DNA from: Leptodontidium sp. MPI-SDFR-AT-0119
Taxonomy: Eukaryota > Ascomycota > Leotiomycetes > Helotiales > Leptodontidiaceae
NCBI GenBank assembly: GCA_020726505.1
Contig: JAHLEZ010000012.1
Coordinates: 2,108,001 to 2,172,000 of the forward strand
Length of the DNA: 64,000 nucleotides
Direction of reading: 5' to 3'
Every line of letters begins with the position of its first letter. The stretch's first letter is position 1. The position numbers and the translations under genes are program-made. Below, in pieces: positions 47,519 through 60,760 of the stretch. The notes under the pieces are model-generated. The model saw only the letters and a program-made list of their open reading frames with translations, was not told the origin of the DNA and did no database searches.

Positions 47519-50500
47519 TTAGCCTGCGGCGAAGCAACCCCTCCCCCTCTATTTACAAACAATGTTCGGCGCGAACTGCACAAACGGGGCCGTTTAATTC
47601 TCTCGGACAGCGATATATTGTTCTGAACGCAACACCAATATACGAGCATGGCTCAGCCCAAGAAGATAGAATATATCTGTAGGGTGGCATCATCTGCACA
47701 CCTTAGCAGTGATTGTCCGTTGTCACGCTGCCCAGATGATGTTGAAGCATCACACCAGGCAACATTCAAGACCGGCCCTATCCATTTGAGCCGAACATCA
47801 ACTCCATCAAGTCGCAGTCACTCGGAAGGAGCGACAACATACACAGGAGACCTTTACGTATGGTATAAGTGCTACCTTCGTCACGAGGAAGCAAAAGAGA
47901 GGAAGTCTCTCTTTCCCCACCCAGCTATTTTCTAAAAATCTAGACCAGTATTGAGTAGCCAATTTTCTATCCTATTGCCAACAGGTTTCGACGTCTTCAT
48001 CTTCCATCAGTTACAATATCCTTCGTTGTTGTTAGAGCAAAAGCGGATTCAATGGCTTCTGTGGAGGACAAAGTACCTCGTACCTGGGCGGTTGAGAACA
48101 GACAGGCAAGTGTCAAACGATGTCGTTTCCCTCAACCTATTAATATTCTGCGTGCAATAGATCGTTCATTTCCGTAAAAGCAGTTGAGCTTCTGGTAGAA
48201 GTCTAGAAGCCACCGGTGTCGTGTCCTGAAGCCTCCGAGAGCAGTGAATGCTGTCAATAAAACACAACTTTGTCTCGAGAAAACAGGGCTTTATAAATTA
48301 TTATTCAGACAGGTATACGTGCTCCGGTAAAATCGTCCAGTGATGAGAGTTTGGAACACATATAAGATGAGGTTGACGCGTATTCATAAATTTGACTCGA
48401 TCAACAGCTTGCTATCAAGGTTGCGTGGCCCAGTTGAGGGGCGGGTGAGGTCAAATTTCAGGGTTTTCTTGACATTGATTCGTTATTATAACTCTTCAAT
48501 CTACCCGTGTTACATTTCCACGCCGGAGGTAACTTTCCTCTCCCCTCTGAAGCATTCTTAGCAATGTACTGCATCGCCATCATCACTTCCGATCTTCGAT
48601 TCACATTCCGATCGATCGATCGATGACATGCAGAGCATGCTTACGGCTTTCTAGATATCACATGAAATCCAACCCAAAAATTCATATGTGATTGTGCCTG
48701 GTTTGGCCTGTTGCAGATTCAACAGATCTCGATCTTCGGTCTCGATCGAGGCATCATTCCGCCCTCGCAGATCAAGTTCTAACTCATTCGACTTCATAAT
48801 TGTATTACAACACGGCCGGGCCCTGTAAATTTGTCACACGTGCTGTCGATCTGAGGTGAAAAAGGCTGTGGACTTCTGATTGGGATGCCTGACCGAATGC
48901 GAAATACTATCAATGAGCCGCAGTAGTTGATCCGCCAGCTAGGTGATCAGTCAATCAGTCAAAGACTTACAAAACACCACCAGAAATAATCAAAACCCTT
49001 TGGACTGGAGAAAGAACGATGAAGTCTCATTCAAGGTTAATGAGGCGGATTCCGCGGCAAAAACAAATCCATTTGGTTGTCCTCGAGAACTGGCCGACGT
49101 TGAGGTGCGTTAGTCTTAAACACTTGCAGCCAGATGCATCAAAAGCCATGCAGTATCAATGCTATTCGTGCAAATTTGGATGGTATTTGGACTAAGCCAA
49201 TGGACGACGATGGCACGATGCTGCCATGCTGCCATGAAGCCATAGGGCTTGATTCATACACCCTCTTGCTCCAAAATTGCGCAACCATCGACAGAAGAAG
49301 CTCCCTGCATACGCCAGTGCACGAGGTGATGGACAGAAGGTGGCCTGACAGCTGCACGAAGGGACCTCCATGCTACTTTATTTTCCGGGGAAGTCGCACA
49401 CGATCTTCCGGCATGCGATGTGCATATATTTGCTCTGTCAAAGGTCTGTCTGTTCAGCTCCTCATCTTTCCGGAGAAAAACCTCCGCACGGTTAAGGGGT
49501 ATGCATTTCTGATGTCTGATGCAGTCGCCATTAATTTCGCAAATTTTATTTGCTTTTCAATCCCTCGGACTCCAATATCTACCTTATGACGGGAGGCTCC
49601 TGCGCACGACCATATGACAACCGTGTTTCCCTTTCCGGCCCGAGAAAAAGCATTGGTATTGAATTCACGCCGAATCTTGAGAAATAACAATGGGGTTACT
49701 TTGAAGGTCCAGACTTGAGCTGTACCCCGCGTTTTATGCTCTCAACGAAGGCAATCTGAGAGGCGTTCTGGGCGGGGAATCCCGTTGGTAGCTATTGGAA
49801 TGCATTCCTTGCTTCAAGCTACTACTGGACGCCTCCATCAAATTCGTAATCTATGGTCTTATTCCCATTGGAGGTCATGCGAGGTTGTTTTCTGCAGCAA
49901 GAAGTCAATGCCCGGATTGTTAGAATACATCGTCTTAAATTTCTTCAGCATCATTCACAACTGCGCATGATTTAGCAATCTAGATTCCTAGAATCGAAAA
50001 CCACAGGTTTGTCTGTTGTAAAATTTTTAAATTTTTATTTTTTTGGAGAAATGAGTGGAATTTTAGACGGCACTTTTCAAGAGTTTGCCGCAACTGGCGC
50101 CAGAAGCAAATGCAACTAATTCGTTGTCTTGCAGACGCCAATGCAGGGGACATGATGAAGAATACGCACAGCGATGGCCGCAAGCTGCCCGTGCCCGAGA
50201 CCAACCAATGTCTTATCATCCCCTTTCCGTCAGCCATGTTGGTTTTTGCCTGGAAATTCTGCTCACCAAAGGCTTTAAGCATAATAACCTTGCTCTTATG
50301 CTTGATTAAACACAAATTTGGGCTTCGGCACACCGCAACAGGCACACCCATCAGCCGCCAATGACAAATATAGCTTTGCGAGTGCAACGCTACAGCATTG
50401 AAGATTACGCGCTCATAGCCTGGTTTGATCAGGCGCAGCTGCTGATGTTATCCAAGGTTGACCGCAAGCGCTGAGCACCTACAGATTCTATTTATCACCA

Positions 50501-51707
50501 ACTCCGAAGCGAGATCCTGAGACTTCAAAATAATTCATTTTACCCTTGCCCGTAATTCCCAACCATTTTCATGGCTGGCCCCAGTCATGGATCCTTTTAT
50601 GACCGAGGATCCAATCCCGTGATACGAGTTTCATGCGACAGGCTTATAATTCGAGTTTCTTCTTCCGCCTCCCGTCCCAGATGGTTGGTCCCCCAATAGG
50701 AATGAGCAGACGGGCCCGAGACCGACAATCGAGTGCTCCAAGCTGCAGCAAGTCGGAAATTTAGAGTAATCCGTGGTGGTTGCACAGCAGTCTTCCTGGT
50801 CGCACACGGTGATCGGCAGAGAGGACTCCTCGATCTTGCCATGCTTCTGACCGTTGTTGTGCTACCTCAGTCCAACTCGCTCAATCTTCGCATGAGCTTT
50901 TCACACCAGCAATTCGAAAGATAGCTTCAAAATTCTTCATAGCCCTCCATGTAAATAATAATACACGTCAGTCATTGTGATTAGGAAGAGGGGGTACACC
51001 ATATTCGAGGACGTGCAGGAAAATAGAGCGGCCAAATATTAGTGTGGGAGAAGGATTCAAGACAGGTATGGTCCTTCAGGTCAGGGTTGCGTCGAAACTC
51101 CATATGCTTGACATCATTGGCTTTCGCCTGCAGATGGGGTGGGTAAATGAGATGTTTAGCTAGCCCTGGTTGGGAGATTGTTGGAGAAGAGAAGGTTGAC
51201 TGAAGTCTAGCGACCCGGTGTGCTGGTAAGATGCATCGAGTGAGATCCCAACGATTCCATCTCGATTGATACTACAATACGCTCACATCTGCTAACTCCA
51301 CACCACGGCCTGTCACTTTTCAATTCATCTTCGTCCACCCGCATCTCTGCAGCCTGCGCTGTCCACATTCCAAGGACCATCTGTGTCAGGTTGCCAACAG
51401 CTGGCTCTGCCAATGGCAGTCCTAGCTGTTTGGTTCTGGTCCCCGAGGCTTAGTATAACTGTTAGCTACAGCCCCACAGTTTGTTGGAGAGTTGTTATCC
51501 CGAGTCGTGTCCGTACTCAAATACACTGCCCAGTTGAAAGTGTTTGTTTCTTCAGCCTTCTTTCTCGTGACGCTTCCTTGTGAAGAACCCTCTTCAGTCC
51601 ACATCAGTGCTCTGTCTTTCGATTCTTAAACACTGGAACGGTGCCCAAATTCGATACTCACTTACGGAGTATTTAACCAGTATACCGAAACCCTCAAACA
51701 CCCAGCC
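47519..51707. other. 4.2 kb intergenic region, no supported gene
   Basis: Small ORFs (e.g. 47648-47935, 49134-49589, 50110-50364) overlap opposite-strand ORFs and show no domain, signal or splice context. A GATC/CGAT repeat lies near 48609-48624. The last 150 bases hold a possible TATA-like stretch (GAGTATTTAACC, about 51666-51677) upstream of the 51708 gene. Confidence 0.4.
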
Positions 51708-53023
51708 ATGACGGATCCTCGATTTGCGTCTGCACAAACAATGTCCACTAACATCCGCATGGATAATCGTGAACGTTACAATCCGATGGATCTGACAAGC
51801 GTTCTTAACCCGCTACACACTCCTCCATCATCGGATAGCGAGGAATATTGGTCTGAGCCCGACGAACAAGTTCACTCCTCATTCAGTCGAGACTCTTCCT
51901 ACAGCGTGGTTCCTCAACCGATGGAAGTCGATGGAGAAGTACCTACGAACTCAACAAATTGGGATCATCATGAGAGCAGCCTACCAACGTTGCCACCAAT
52001 GCAACTCGTGCCAGAGTCACTTCGCTTCCCCAACTTGGCCTATCGACCAGCTCAAGGCATTCCCATGACTCAAAATATCCAAAGAAGAAGTGAGAATGAT
52101 CTGGGAAGGCGATACAATCGCCCAGGTTCTCACTCGCCTCCTCGTCGTCAAGATCGCCATGGTCGTCGAGGCTCATATCCTCATCTCAGCACACCTCTAC
52201 ACCGCCCAAGAATATCCCTGTCGCCTTCATCGAGTTCCGAAAGCTCTCTGGAAGCAGACGAAGAAACTGTCCACTGGATGCAGCAGAAGAAGAGGAAGAG
52301 GAAGAGGAAGCGAACTGGACCTCACTCCAACAAACCCTATACACAGGAGCAAATACATTGGCTCCGGTATCATGCCGAAGACTGTGGTCTGAATTACGCG
52401 CAAATGTATAATTTGTGGGCCATACACTTCCCCAATGACCCCAGAGTGCCTGGGCAAGCTTTCTGTAGCCGACTGTACCGCGACAACATCTCAGCCATGG
52501 TCGACGACGACGACAACCTCATTCGAGACAGCGACGGAAAACCTATCATCATCGTCATCAACATTCGCAAACGACAGCAATCAAAGTTCAAGCACTTCCC
52601 TTTTAAGTTCTGGGAGAAGAACCCGGAATGGGCCTTGTACTGGGACTGGGTTATGCCAGAGCACAAGGCGATGGCGCAGAAGATCCTTGATGGAAGAGAC
52701 TTAGATGCGTCTCAGCTGCGTAAGATATTTCACCTGCGCGTTGCCTCAAGATACTTACTTTACTGATTTGTCACACAGTTAAGGAAAAGTCTCGTCGCGC
52801 AATCCGCAAGTACGAAGCAGAAGCTCCTGCAAGGAAAGGCTGGTTCGCGACACCGGCTCTTCATGCCGCTTCCGTTCTGAAAGCGAAATCCAAAGGCGAA
52901 GCAAAGAATATCGGCCTCTCGCCATCGCCAGAGTGGACATCCATGGTGATCAAGCCTGAGAGTGAGCAGACATCAGACAGGGCACGCAAATATGATCACG
53001 ACTCCCAGGTTCGCAGAACCTAG
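51708..53023 (+). CDS. Nuclear HTH/SANT-like protein
   Basis: Two exons (51708-52719, 52779-53023) give 418 residues. The N-terminal half is Ser/Pro-rich and disordered. A strongly basic KKRKRKRKRTG (a likely nuclear signal) precedes KPYTQEQIHWLRYHAEDCGL, a helix-turn-helix start found in fungal Myb/SANT-like proteins (YT-EQ--W--YH), continuing to FPNDPRVPGQAFCSRLYRDN as the third helix. The C-terminal part encoded by exon 2 is basic (KEKSRRAIRKYEAEAPARKGW). I infer DNA binding in the nucleus but cannot name targets. The pattern is recognised, not a specific orthologue. Confidence 0.75.
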
Positions 53024-54056
53024 AAAGCAATCGCTGGACATCATGGAGCTAGCACTTGATCGAAAGAAGAGATGTGACATTGAGCGGTATGATTTGGAAT
53101 GGTAAAGGGTAGAGAGATGGTGATAGATGGTACGCAATATTTTGACGGGATTTTCTGGGAGTACTCAACGCACAATACCCCAATTTGTATATGTCTGGGC
53201 AACATGGCGTCAGGGTCGGTGTGCGAAATTCTATTCTCAATTTGGTATCGAAGGGTTTTCAAGGGTATACTACAAGTCGGCTAGCTCAAGTTAAATGGTG
53301 TTTTTATTTGTAGATGATAAAATTGATGACTTTTCTTGTACCCGGTGCTCTAGATGAAAGCTGCAGCTAGAAATGTGAATCAACTCGAGTTCTGCCTCTA
53401 GTAATGATTTGAAGATAAATTAACCTTCGACAAACTAGAGACAGTCCAGTGGCGAGGGTAATGATAGTAGTGTTCACTAACTGGTTCATCCAACTTGCGA
53501 AAGTCAATACACTGGCTGTGCGGCGACAAAAACAATGAATAACATGCGGTTCACCCCCACCCCCCCCCCCCTTTTTTTTTTTTTTCGCCTTGCCATTACT
53601 AAATTTCAATATGCTGTAAACATAAATACACGCCCCTACTCCAATCTATCCAAGTCGAGCTTAGGCGCTGGCATGATGTTGGTCACACCAACTGCGCGGT
53701 GCACGCTTGGCTTTCCATATCTTCTTGAGCGTACCACAACATTAGGGGTCCACGCCCGCAACCCACTGGAGCTATCCCTTGTTTCGCAGCCCCCCCTTCG
53801 CCTCCTCCTTTCATCTGAAGACCGCTGCTCAGGTGCCGTTGCAGAAAAAGCAACCAACAACCACTCGACCTGTCACAAAAACGGGCATACATAGACGCCA
53901 CCTGATCATGCAACAACCTCTGCCAATTTCACCAACTTTGACAAGGGGGTCGCGATCGGCGGGTCCCTGAGGCCCTGCACCATCCAGTTCTTCAGCTGTT
54001 ACTTCCAACCCGGGAATAAGCATTCAACTACCGAATATGCAGGCTGTAACCGGTTC
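53024..54056. other. Intergenic with C/T homopolymers
   Basis: No gene is supported. A run of about 11 C followed directly by 15 T lies near 53559-53585. Confidence 0.45.
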
Positions 54057-54569
54057 CCACTCCCCACCTCTGGTAGTCGGTGTTTTTAGGATGTCTGATT
54101 TTTTAGGAAGCCTGAATGCCTTAGGAGGGGCCTTGGCTCGCTCCGCTACTAGCGGCAGCGTACTCAACGTGCAACTTTTCTAAGTAACTCTTTGAGCTCT
54201 CAACGTGCCAATTGCATTAGTTTCATCTAATTATTTGACCTCCTTTTATAATGGATACATTTATTGACCCCGGAAGAGAGTGGACTCGGGATATTGATTT
54301 TAATGCGTATTTTCCTGCTTCTCCACCACCACCTTGTACGCCTCCTCCTAGATCATTTGAAACAACATAACATATATCCTCACTTTTGACATAAAATGTA
54401 TCGCATTATAAACAAAGAGGTCGGGACCATCCAAAATCCCCTCAGGTGAGAAACAGGGGTACTAGTGATAAGCGCGCCCTCTTAGCATCCCTCCTAAGGC
54501 ATTCAGGCAACCGGACATCCTAAAGAATCGGACATCCCAAAAACACCGACTACCAGAGGTGGGGAGTGG
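54057..54569. mobile_element. 513 bp element with long (about 75 bp) inverted terminal repeats
   Basis: The left arm (54057-54130, starting CCACTCCCCACCTCTGGTAG) and the right arm (54489-54569, reverse complement) match almost throughout. The right arm contains a small internal duplication of the GGATGTC motif. Between them is a short plus-strand ORF (54251-54370) starting MDTFIDPGREWTRDIDFNAY and ending after a Pro-rich segment. Long terminal repeats suggest a Mutator-like or fold-back nonautonomous element that keeps the start of its former gene. No target duplication was clear. Confidence 0.75.
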
Positions 54570-55475
54570 ATTATCCCTTACTTCGCCGAGACGATGGCCT
54601 TGATATTTCAGAGACTTCTTTGGGGAGGGCGGCCCGGCCGTATCGGAGAGTCCCAATTCAATATGTGTGTCTGTTTTGCGGTCCGACTATTGCGCTTTAG
54701 GCGCTGCAAGCGCATTAGTTGTGTGGCTGAGCGGTGGGGATGGGAATTCGAAAAGGTGCTAGAATTTGTCTCTGGAATGTGAACAAATTTACATGAGCAT
54801 GCATTCATTGGTCTTTGAAGCAAGTCTAGAACATGTGTGGCAGCTCTGTGTTGTTCATTGTGGTTACTTTCAAAGTACCGCACACGTCACTTGAGGAACC
54901 CAGCGGGCATCATAATCCTGAACTTTCGGACCAAAATCTCCCATGAAACTGTCCTTCAGATGATATTTCTGCAGGAATATTGTAGCCTCTTAACAACGTG
55001 CATCATCTAATATCATGAAGTGGAGATACGTAGGCCAGAGGATCGCTCCAACCCACCCTAGCTTATGAAACATCAGCACTAGCAAAACATCTGGGGAAAA
55101 AATCAAAGCTCGAATAGACGAAAATTTGCATGAGATGAGATAAGGTAGTCCTTGAGACTTTGACAAAATCATGGCCTTACGTGCCGAGCTAGATTTTGGC
55201 TTTCCTCATTCCCACCGTTCCCGCCCTATTCACGAGGACCAACTTAACTCCCGCGCTTGATCATCTCAGGCTTTCTAAACCTACTGAGCTACTCTTCAAA
55301 ATCTACCCTAGAATCTTTAGAGTGATTAAGCAGAACTGGTCAAGGTTCTTCTTTCGGTCCCACAAGGTGTTGAAACATTCGTGCTGCTCACAATGACGTG
55401 TGTGAAGAAGGCTCAGAAGCTCAACCACAGTTGTTTTCGCTGTTCCCTGACTTCTCTCCGTAGATTGGGGCTTTC
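54570..55475. other. Intergenic, nothing recognised
   Basis: No gene is supported. It should include the 3' end of the minus-strand HET gene. Confidence 0.4.
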
Positions 55476-57903
55476 CTAGACGAGCCTAAACTCTCGAATA
55501 TCGACACCTCTCTTCATCAACAACTCAGGAGTCAGTCGTGGATCACAAGCAGTTGTTTCCCCGGTGTCCTCATTCATGAACCAAGCACTGTCCCACACTC
55601 TCTCATCTTCAGGCTCATTTTCAAGTGGATAATACATAGTCCCAAACATGATTCTCCATCCTGGAGGGAGTGCAGATGCTCTCGGATCTCGCTGGGTCTT
55701 CATGCTTCCTTGCTCATATACCATTATGAGACCACGGTCCTTGGAAATTAATGTTCGCTCGGTCCATCCAGATGGAAGGTGTCCGAGGATTCCTTCTGCC
55801 TTCATTATTCCTGGCACCTAAGTATCGGGAAGAGAGAGTCAGTGTATTGCTCTCAATTGTCTCATTCTCAATAACAGACGGGGAGGGGAGGGCAAGGTTC
55901 TGTGATTATGAAATAGCCAGCCCTACACAGAGATCTGATGGTGCTCAATGGATTGCCTGACTTACGTAACATTCTCCGACAATTCGGAAGTTGGCTCTGT
56001 TGTCCTGATCAGGGCGTAATACAAGCGGTACATCACATTCAAGAATGACTACAACATAATCTCTACTCTTCACTGACTCCGGACACACACCAACATATCC
56101 TTCTGCCGTTTTGAAAAAGGCTCGTCCAATCACTGACCTACGAGAGAGTGGGAAGACAAGCTCTCTATCTGGTCCATCCGATCTATTGTCCTGCGTCTCT
56201 CCATTAAAGTTTTCTGGAGCCAGCAAAAGATCCTTGTAAACTTCACCACTTGGGGACCATCCAAAGTTATCTGGACCATTCTCTTTTGTTTGGCCGCACA
56301 GAAGTGTTTCAACGAGAGCGTCGTCCATGTGCCCGCCAGCAACATACGCTGCCGAAAGAGATACTTGCTTTCCCCAATCACACCACACCTTGCCAAGCTC
56401 ATCATTTGTACTTTGCTGTGTGATGTTAGAAGCCCAGGCTTCTGTGATCTCCGCCACCTTGACACCCTGAACCACGAGTATATCCCTTTCATGCAAGGAA
56501 TAGCTCCCTAGAGCGCAGCCAGCTGCGCCAGAGTAGCTGATGGGTTCCGGAGCATCTTGAAAGGAGAAGTCGGGAACCCAAGAAGGCAATTCTACATCCG
56601 AAGGCGAGCTTTGCAGTACACAGTATGGAAGGAGAGCCAGCCTACCGTAAAGATCGATGCATGAAGTTGTAGTAGCTTTGTAAACTTCTTCAGTTCGCAA
56701 GGAGTAATCAGGCGTGATGAGACGCTGCTCAACAGGGGGTAGAAGGCCCTGAATTGCGAAGAGACGATCTTTCTTGTCGGAACACAATGATTTCCTCGTC
56801 AGATCCAAGGCTGATAGAAAATTTACTGACGTATTCACATTCCTGTCAGAAACATTCAACAATCCGTGAAGGCTGTTCGTCGAAGGATTCTCTATGTAAG
56901 GTACGCCTGGAAGCCGATTTAAGTCGTTGATCTTGTACCATATCCAGTAAAGGCCTAGCCTGAACAATTCCCAATCTATGGAACATTCTCCAGCAACCAC
57001 GGACGAGGATGTGGCTAAGGAAATCTCTTGGAACACCCCTTGAAATTTTAGAGTCAGCAACAGTCATTTAACACATGTCGATTTGGTCATAGTCTAGTGG
57101 CGCTGTCTGTTGACACAAAACGTTGCGTACATTCCTAATTCACGCTCCAAAAAATGCAACGAACTGAAAACATTTGCTTACAGAGTCTATGGAACCATCC
57201 TCTTCGTATAAGCTTTGCGATAGCCACCCATCTAGGAGACTCTGCTTTCAACATTTCCGCGTTTGTTTCCAAAGCCTCGGCCCATGCCCCAGGCTCACTG
57301 ATGACGGCGAAGCTTCGTCGATCAAAGTCTACACCCCGTCCAATGCGATCCAAAGTTTCCAAAGCAAGAGTACTATCATCTTCACTCGGACCAAGCCACA
57401 CAATGACCTGTATCGCGTTGCTGTAGATCGATCCCATCTGGAGGACTTCGCGACTTCTTTCGGCATCGTCCGTTTGGTTGATACATATAGCATCTGCCCA
57501 GAGTATCCTTTCTCTGTCCGGATATCTAAGGTGGCGTAATTGCAACGGCGAGATTATGGGCGATGCCCAGACTGGAGACGTGGGTCGACTCATCCATGGT
57601 CTCGTCAAGATGCCTTCGTGCTTTTCGCTTCCCACGATGATCAGCGTCTTCGCAAATAAGAGCGATATCGGTGTGTGTTGCAGAGCCCCATGTGTATGAA
57701 AGTGCCTCGTATACCGGTTTGGAGGACTTTCTTGCGTGGAATATCTCGAGTTTGATATCTTCACAATCAACAGGCCCAGGCCAGAGCCTGATCAGGCGAA
57801 GCTCACCAGTGCCTGATGACTTCAGAGGAGAGTAGAGATAATCGCATTTGGGTTGGGGAATATTGGGCGACGATGGTCCGATGGAGAGACGTGATAAATC
57901 CAT
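55476..57903 (-). pseudogene. HET-domain (heterokaryon incompatibility) gene with a frameshift and a WW-like tail
   Basis: HET proteins mediate allorecognition and cell death in filamentous fungi. Coding segments on the minus strand: 57903 to about 57540, about 57538-57182, 57038-55966 and 55817-55476. The HET domain is clear: YEALSYTWGSAT, then LRYPDRERILWADAICINQT, IYSNAIQVIVWLGPSEDD and, across an intron, RRGWFHRLWVFQEI. Between IAHNLAVA and RHLRYP the frame changes with no possible intron; one extra base near 57538 explains it. The later introns are normal. The C-terminus has LPPGWRI and later WFMNEDTGETTACDPRL, like a WW domain whose second Trp is Cys. A longer N-terminus from Met 57993 is possible. 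Either a pseudogene or an assembly error. Confidence 0.82.
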
Positions 57904-58596
57904 TTTCGCGAGGAATAATTGATGCGATGAAATAATGACAAAATAGAATGATGAAAACTCCGAGTTGGGGATGTTGTTTCGTTGCCTAACCACAGCCTCA
58001 CTTCCACAAGCGGGCTAGCTTCACAGCGCAACCAGCTGCCCAATCAGAACGATTCTTTTCATCTATTCTGTTCTTTCAACTCAATATCAATATCTCAATC
58101 AATTTTCTTCTCATGCTTGCGTTTCAAGCCACAGTTGCTCTCCTGGTCAGGCTGTTAGCGAACAGTAAGCGAGCCCCTAGATTTGTAGCGTTCACCAGCG
58201 AGGAATTCACCAATATTACACCCAGTGGCTCTATCGCACTCTCAAAATATACTTTCGGTTTGATACCTTTATTATGGCACTCTTGTAGATCCGCTTCATT
58301 TCGATAGCAGCTGCACTCTAAAATTTTCTGAAAAGCTCTACGGCATGTCGACTTGATTTTTCCAATACCTCAGCAAGCGCTTTCTCAGCGCGGATATAAT
58401 CACAACACCTCATGAAAACGCCTCTCTCTGAACGCCCCAATTCACCGCCTTCACCCAAGTCACAAAACCAAACGCCGTGTTAATGCCACCTAACCAACCC
58501 AACATAACTCGACCCGAGCGGACCTGACCCGACCCACACCTCAATGTACACAAACAAACCTATATAATCACACACAATCTACCTTCCCATCGAACA
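57904..58596. other. Intergenic, nothing recognised
   Basis: Holds the HET promoter side and the 3' end of the mannosyltransferase gene. No further gene is supported. Confidence 0.4.
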
Positions 58597-60760
58597 TCAA
58601 ACATCAAAAGGCGGCACCCTATCCAGCAAATTATCCCAATTCCCCTCTCCCTCACCCACACTCCCCTCCTTCATAACAAGCAACTGCCTGACACCACAAT
58701 ACCCCCCTCTCTTCGCAACCCGTTCATAATCAACATAATACCCTTCATTTCCCCAATACTCCTTCCCTCTAACAACACCCAGCGTTTCTCTCTTCTCCAA
58801 CCCTTTCTCCAACCCTCTCTCCACCTTCCCACCCTCCCCTCCACTCTCACTCTCACTCTCACTCTCAAAGTCAAATTCATGCTCTGCCCTAAAAACCGCC
58901 TCCCCCTCCGTCAAATTCGAATGCACCGAGATCCACAACCTATCCCTCACTTTCTCCCCCTCCCTCTCCAACCTCCTATAATTCCACCTCGGCATGCCTG
59001 CCCAATAATTAAGCACCCTCTGCACGGGCGAAAACAACCTCTCAAACCGTTTCGCGAGCCAGATATGGGAGTGCGTACTAGCAGAGTATGAGGTGCGTAC
59101 GTATGGGTTCATGTAAATGCCCGTGTCCCATTTATCTTCCTCGTGCTGGCCGTCGTTATTTTGGGCTGCTTTAGGTGTACTTAGGGACGGAGATAGAGCA
59201 GGTAGGGAGATGATATCGGCGTGTATCAAACAACACTCGCTCGAGTCCCAGAAAGGCTCTGGCTCGCTCCTGAATCTCAATGGGAGGCTGGGAACGCCGA
59301 GACCATTTTTTGCTGCGTTGAGCTTCGCGATCTCATTTTCGCCGTTGCTGCCTTTTTGGCCTTTCGGTGCGTTCTGTGCTGTGGGGTGGACTAGATTTCG
59401 AGTCAGCTATGCTTGCTTGATGAAATTTCACGCCCTTGGAGCCGTCCCTGGGAGCAACGATGCTTTGAGCAGAAATCAAGTATAACTTCCAGGGCACACA
59501 TCTTGTACCCTCGACATTAGACTCGAAGAGAAATGAAGATATCCTCATGATACCAAAGATTTGATAAAGAGAAAACCCACCATCAGCATTAACCCCCTCC
59601 CCTCCCTCCCCTCTTCCCATAAAATAACCCCCCTCAAAAGCAACCATACCGCCCCAACAACTCCTCACCCTCACACTATCCCTCCCCTCAAGCACATCCC
59701 TCCTACTCCTCGCCTCACCCTCATTCGCAAACCACGGATAGATCGGTACACCAATACTATACCCCTCCACATCCCTCGTGGCAAACGTATCATAGAACTT
59801 CCAACTGCTCACGAAATCCGCAGCACACACGGCTTTATACCGCGCCACGCCGTTCGAATCGAGGTTCGTGCCCCAGAGGAGACGCAGTGCGTCTGAGGGG
59901 GTGAAATAGACGTCGTTGATGAAGAGGAGTTTGGAGAAGGTGAGGTGCGTGTCGTCTTTGGAAAGGAATCTGGATGTTGAGTTGAAATTTGGATTCGGAT
60001 TCAACTCCAACTTCGACTTCTTAGAAGCACCAGTGGAAGTAGACATAAACCCAGACCCAGAATCCAAAACCGAATAAAGCGGTTCCAACAACTTATTCCT
60101 CACCTCCGCCAACCACGCAATCCTCTTAACCCTCTTCTCCCCAGTAGGTAGCACCGTCCTCTGCATGCCCCCCATATCCAGCCCCTCCTCCTCTTCACTC
60201 ACAATCCGCTTCTCCACCTCCCCTAACATACGCTCCAACTCCTTCAACGCCCCCCTCGGCCCCCCATACACACTCACAAACACCCTCTCCCTCCCAATCC
60301 CATCCACAAGCTGCACCAAACTCTGTCCCCACGCACCAGTTATGAGTTCCCCATCGAGGATATTAGCCGCTATGAAGACCGTCTCGTTCGCGGTCGCAGA
60401 CAACGAAAATACCGGGGCAGAAGAGGGGTCGTACGAGGCGTTGAAGGCGATTTGGACGAGTAGGAGACAGAGCAGGAGGAGGAATGTGAGGATACAGAGA
60501 GGTTTGCGGAGGATGCGAGTTGCGCAGCGCCGGGTCTTGCGAAGGTGGAGGTATCGTAATAGTGGGACGCTGAGGAGGAGGTGCTGGGGTGCAGGTGGGA
60601 AAGGCTTGTCTTTGAACCTTTGCTCGGGGGAAGAGCTTGATGAGGATGAGGATTGGGATCGTCTGCGTGCGTGTGTGGATCTGTTTGTGGATGGGTCTGT
60701 GAGGGAATCTGAGCTTGAGGTTCGTGGGAGGGGGTCGTAGGTTGGTCGTGAGGATGGCAT
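58597..60760 (-). CDS. CAP59/CMT1-type alpha-1,3-mannosyltransferase-like type II membrane protein
   Basis: Two exons (60760-59581, 59390-58597) give 657 residues. A Ser-rich cytosolic tail is followed by one membrane span at about residues 86-107 (LCILTFLLLLCLLLVQIAF), then a luminal catalytic domain. Family motifs in order: ETVFIAANILDGELITGAWG, RIAWLAEVRNKLLEPL, SKLLFINDVYFTPSDALRLL, YKAVCAADF, FYDTFATRDVEG, VRSCWGGMVAF, then FRSEPEPFWDSSECCLIHAD and GIYMNPYVR. These match the CAP59_mtransfer family known from Cryptococcus CMT1 and Cap59, which is also common in ascomycetes. The 190 nt intron splits the RSC-WGGM and SSECCL blocks; splicing removes an out-of-family stretch. Probable role: Golgi glycan synthesis; exact acceptor unknown. 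Confidence 0.92.

Noticed and set aside
60165..60740. 191-codon plus-strand ORF
   Set aside because: It is the mirror of the low-complexity Ser/Arg-rich N-terminus of the mannosyltransferase gene.
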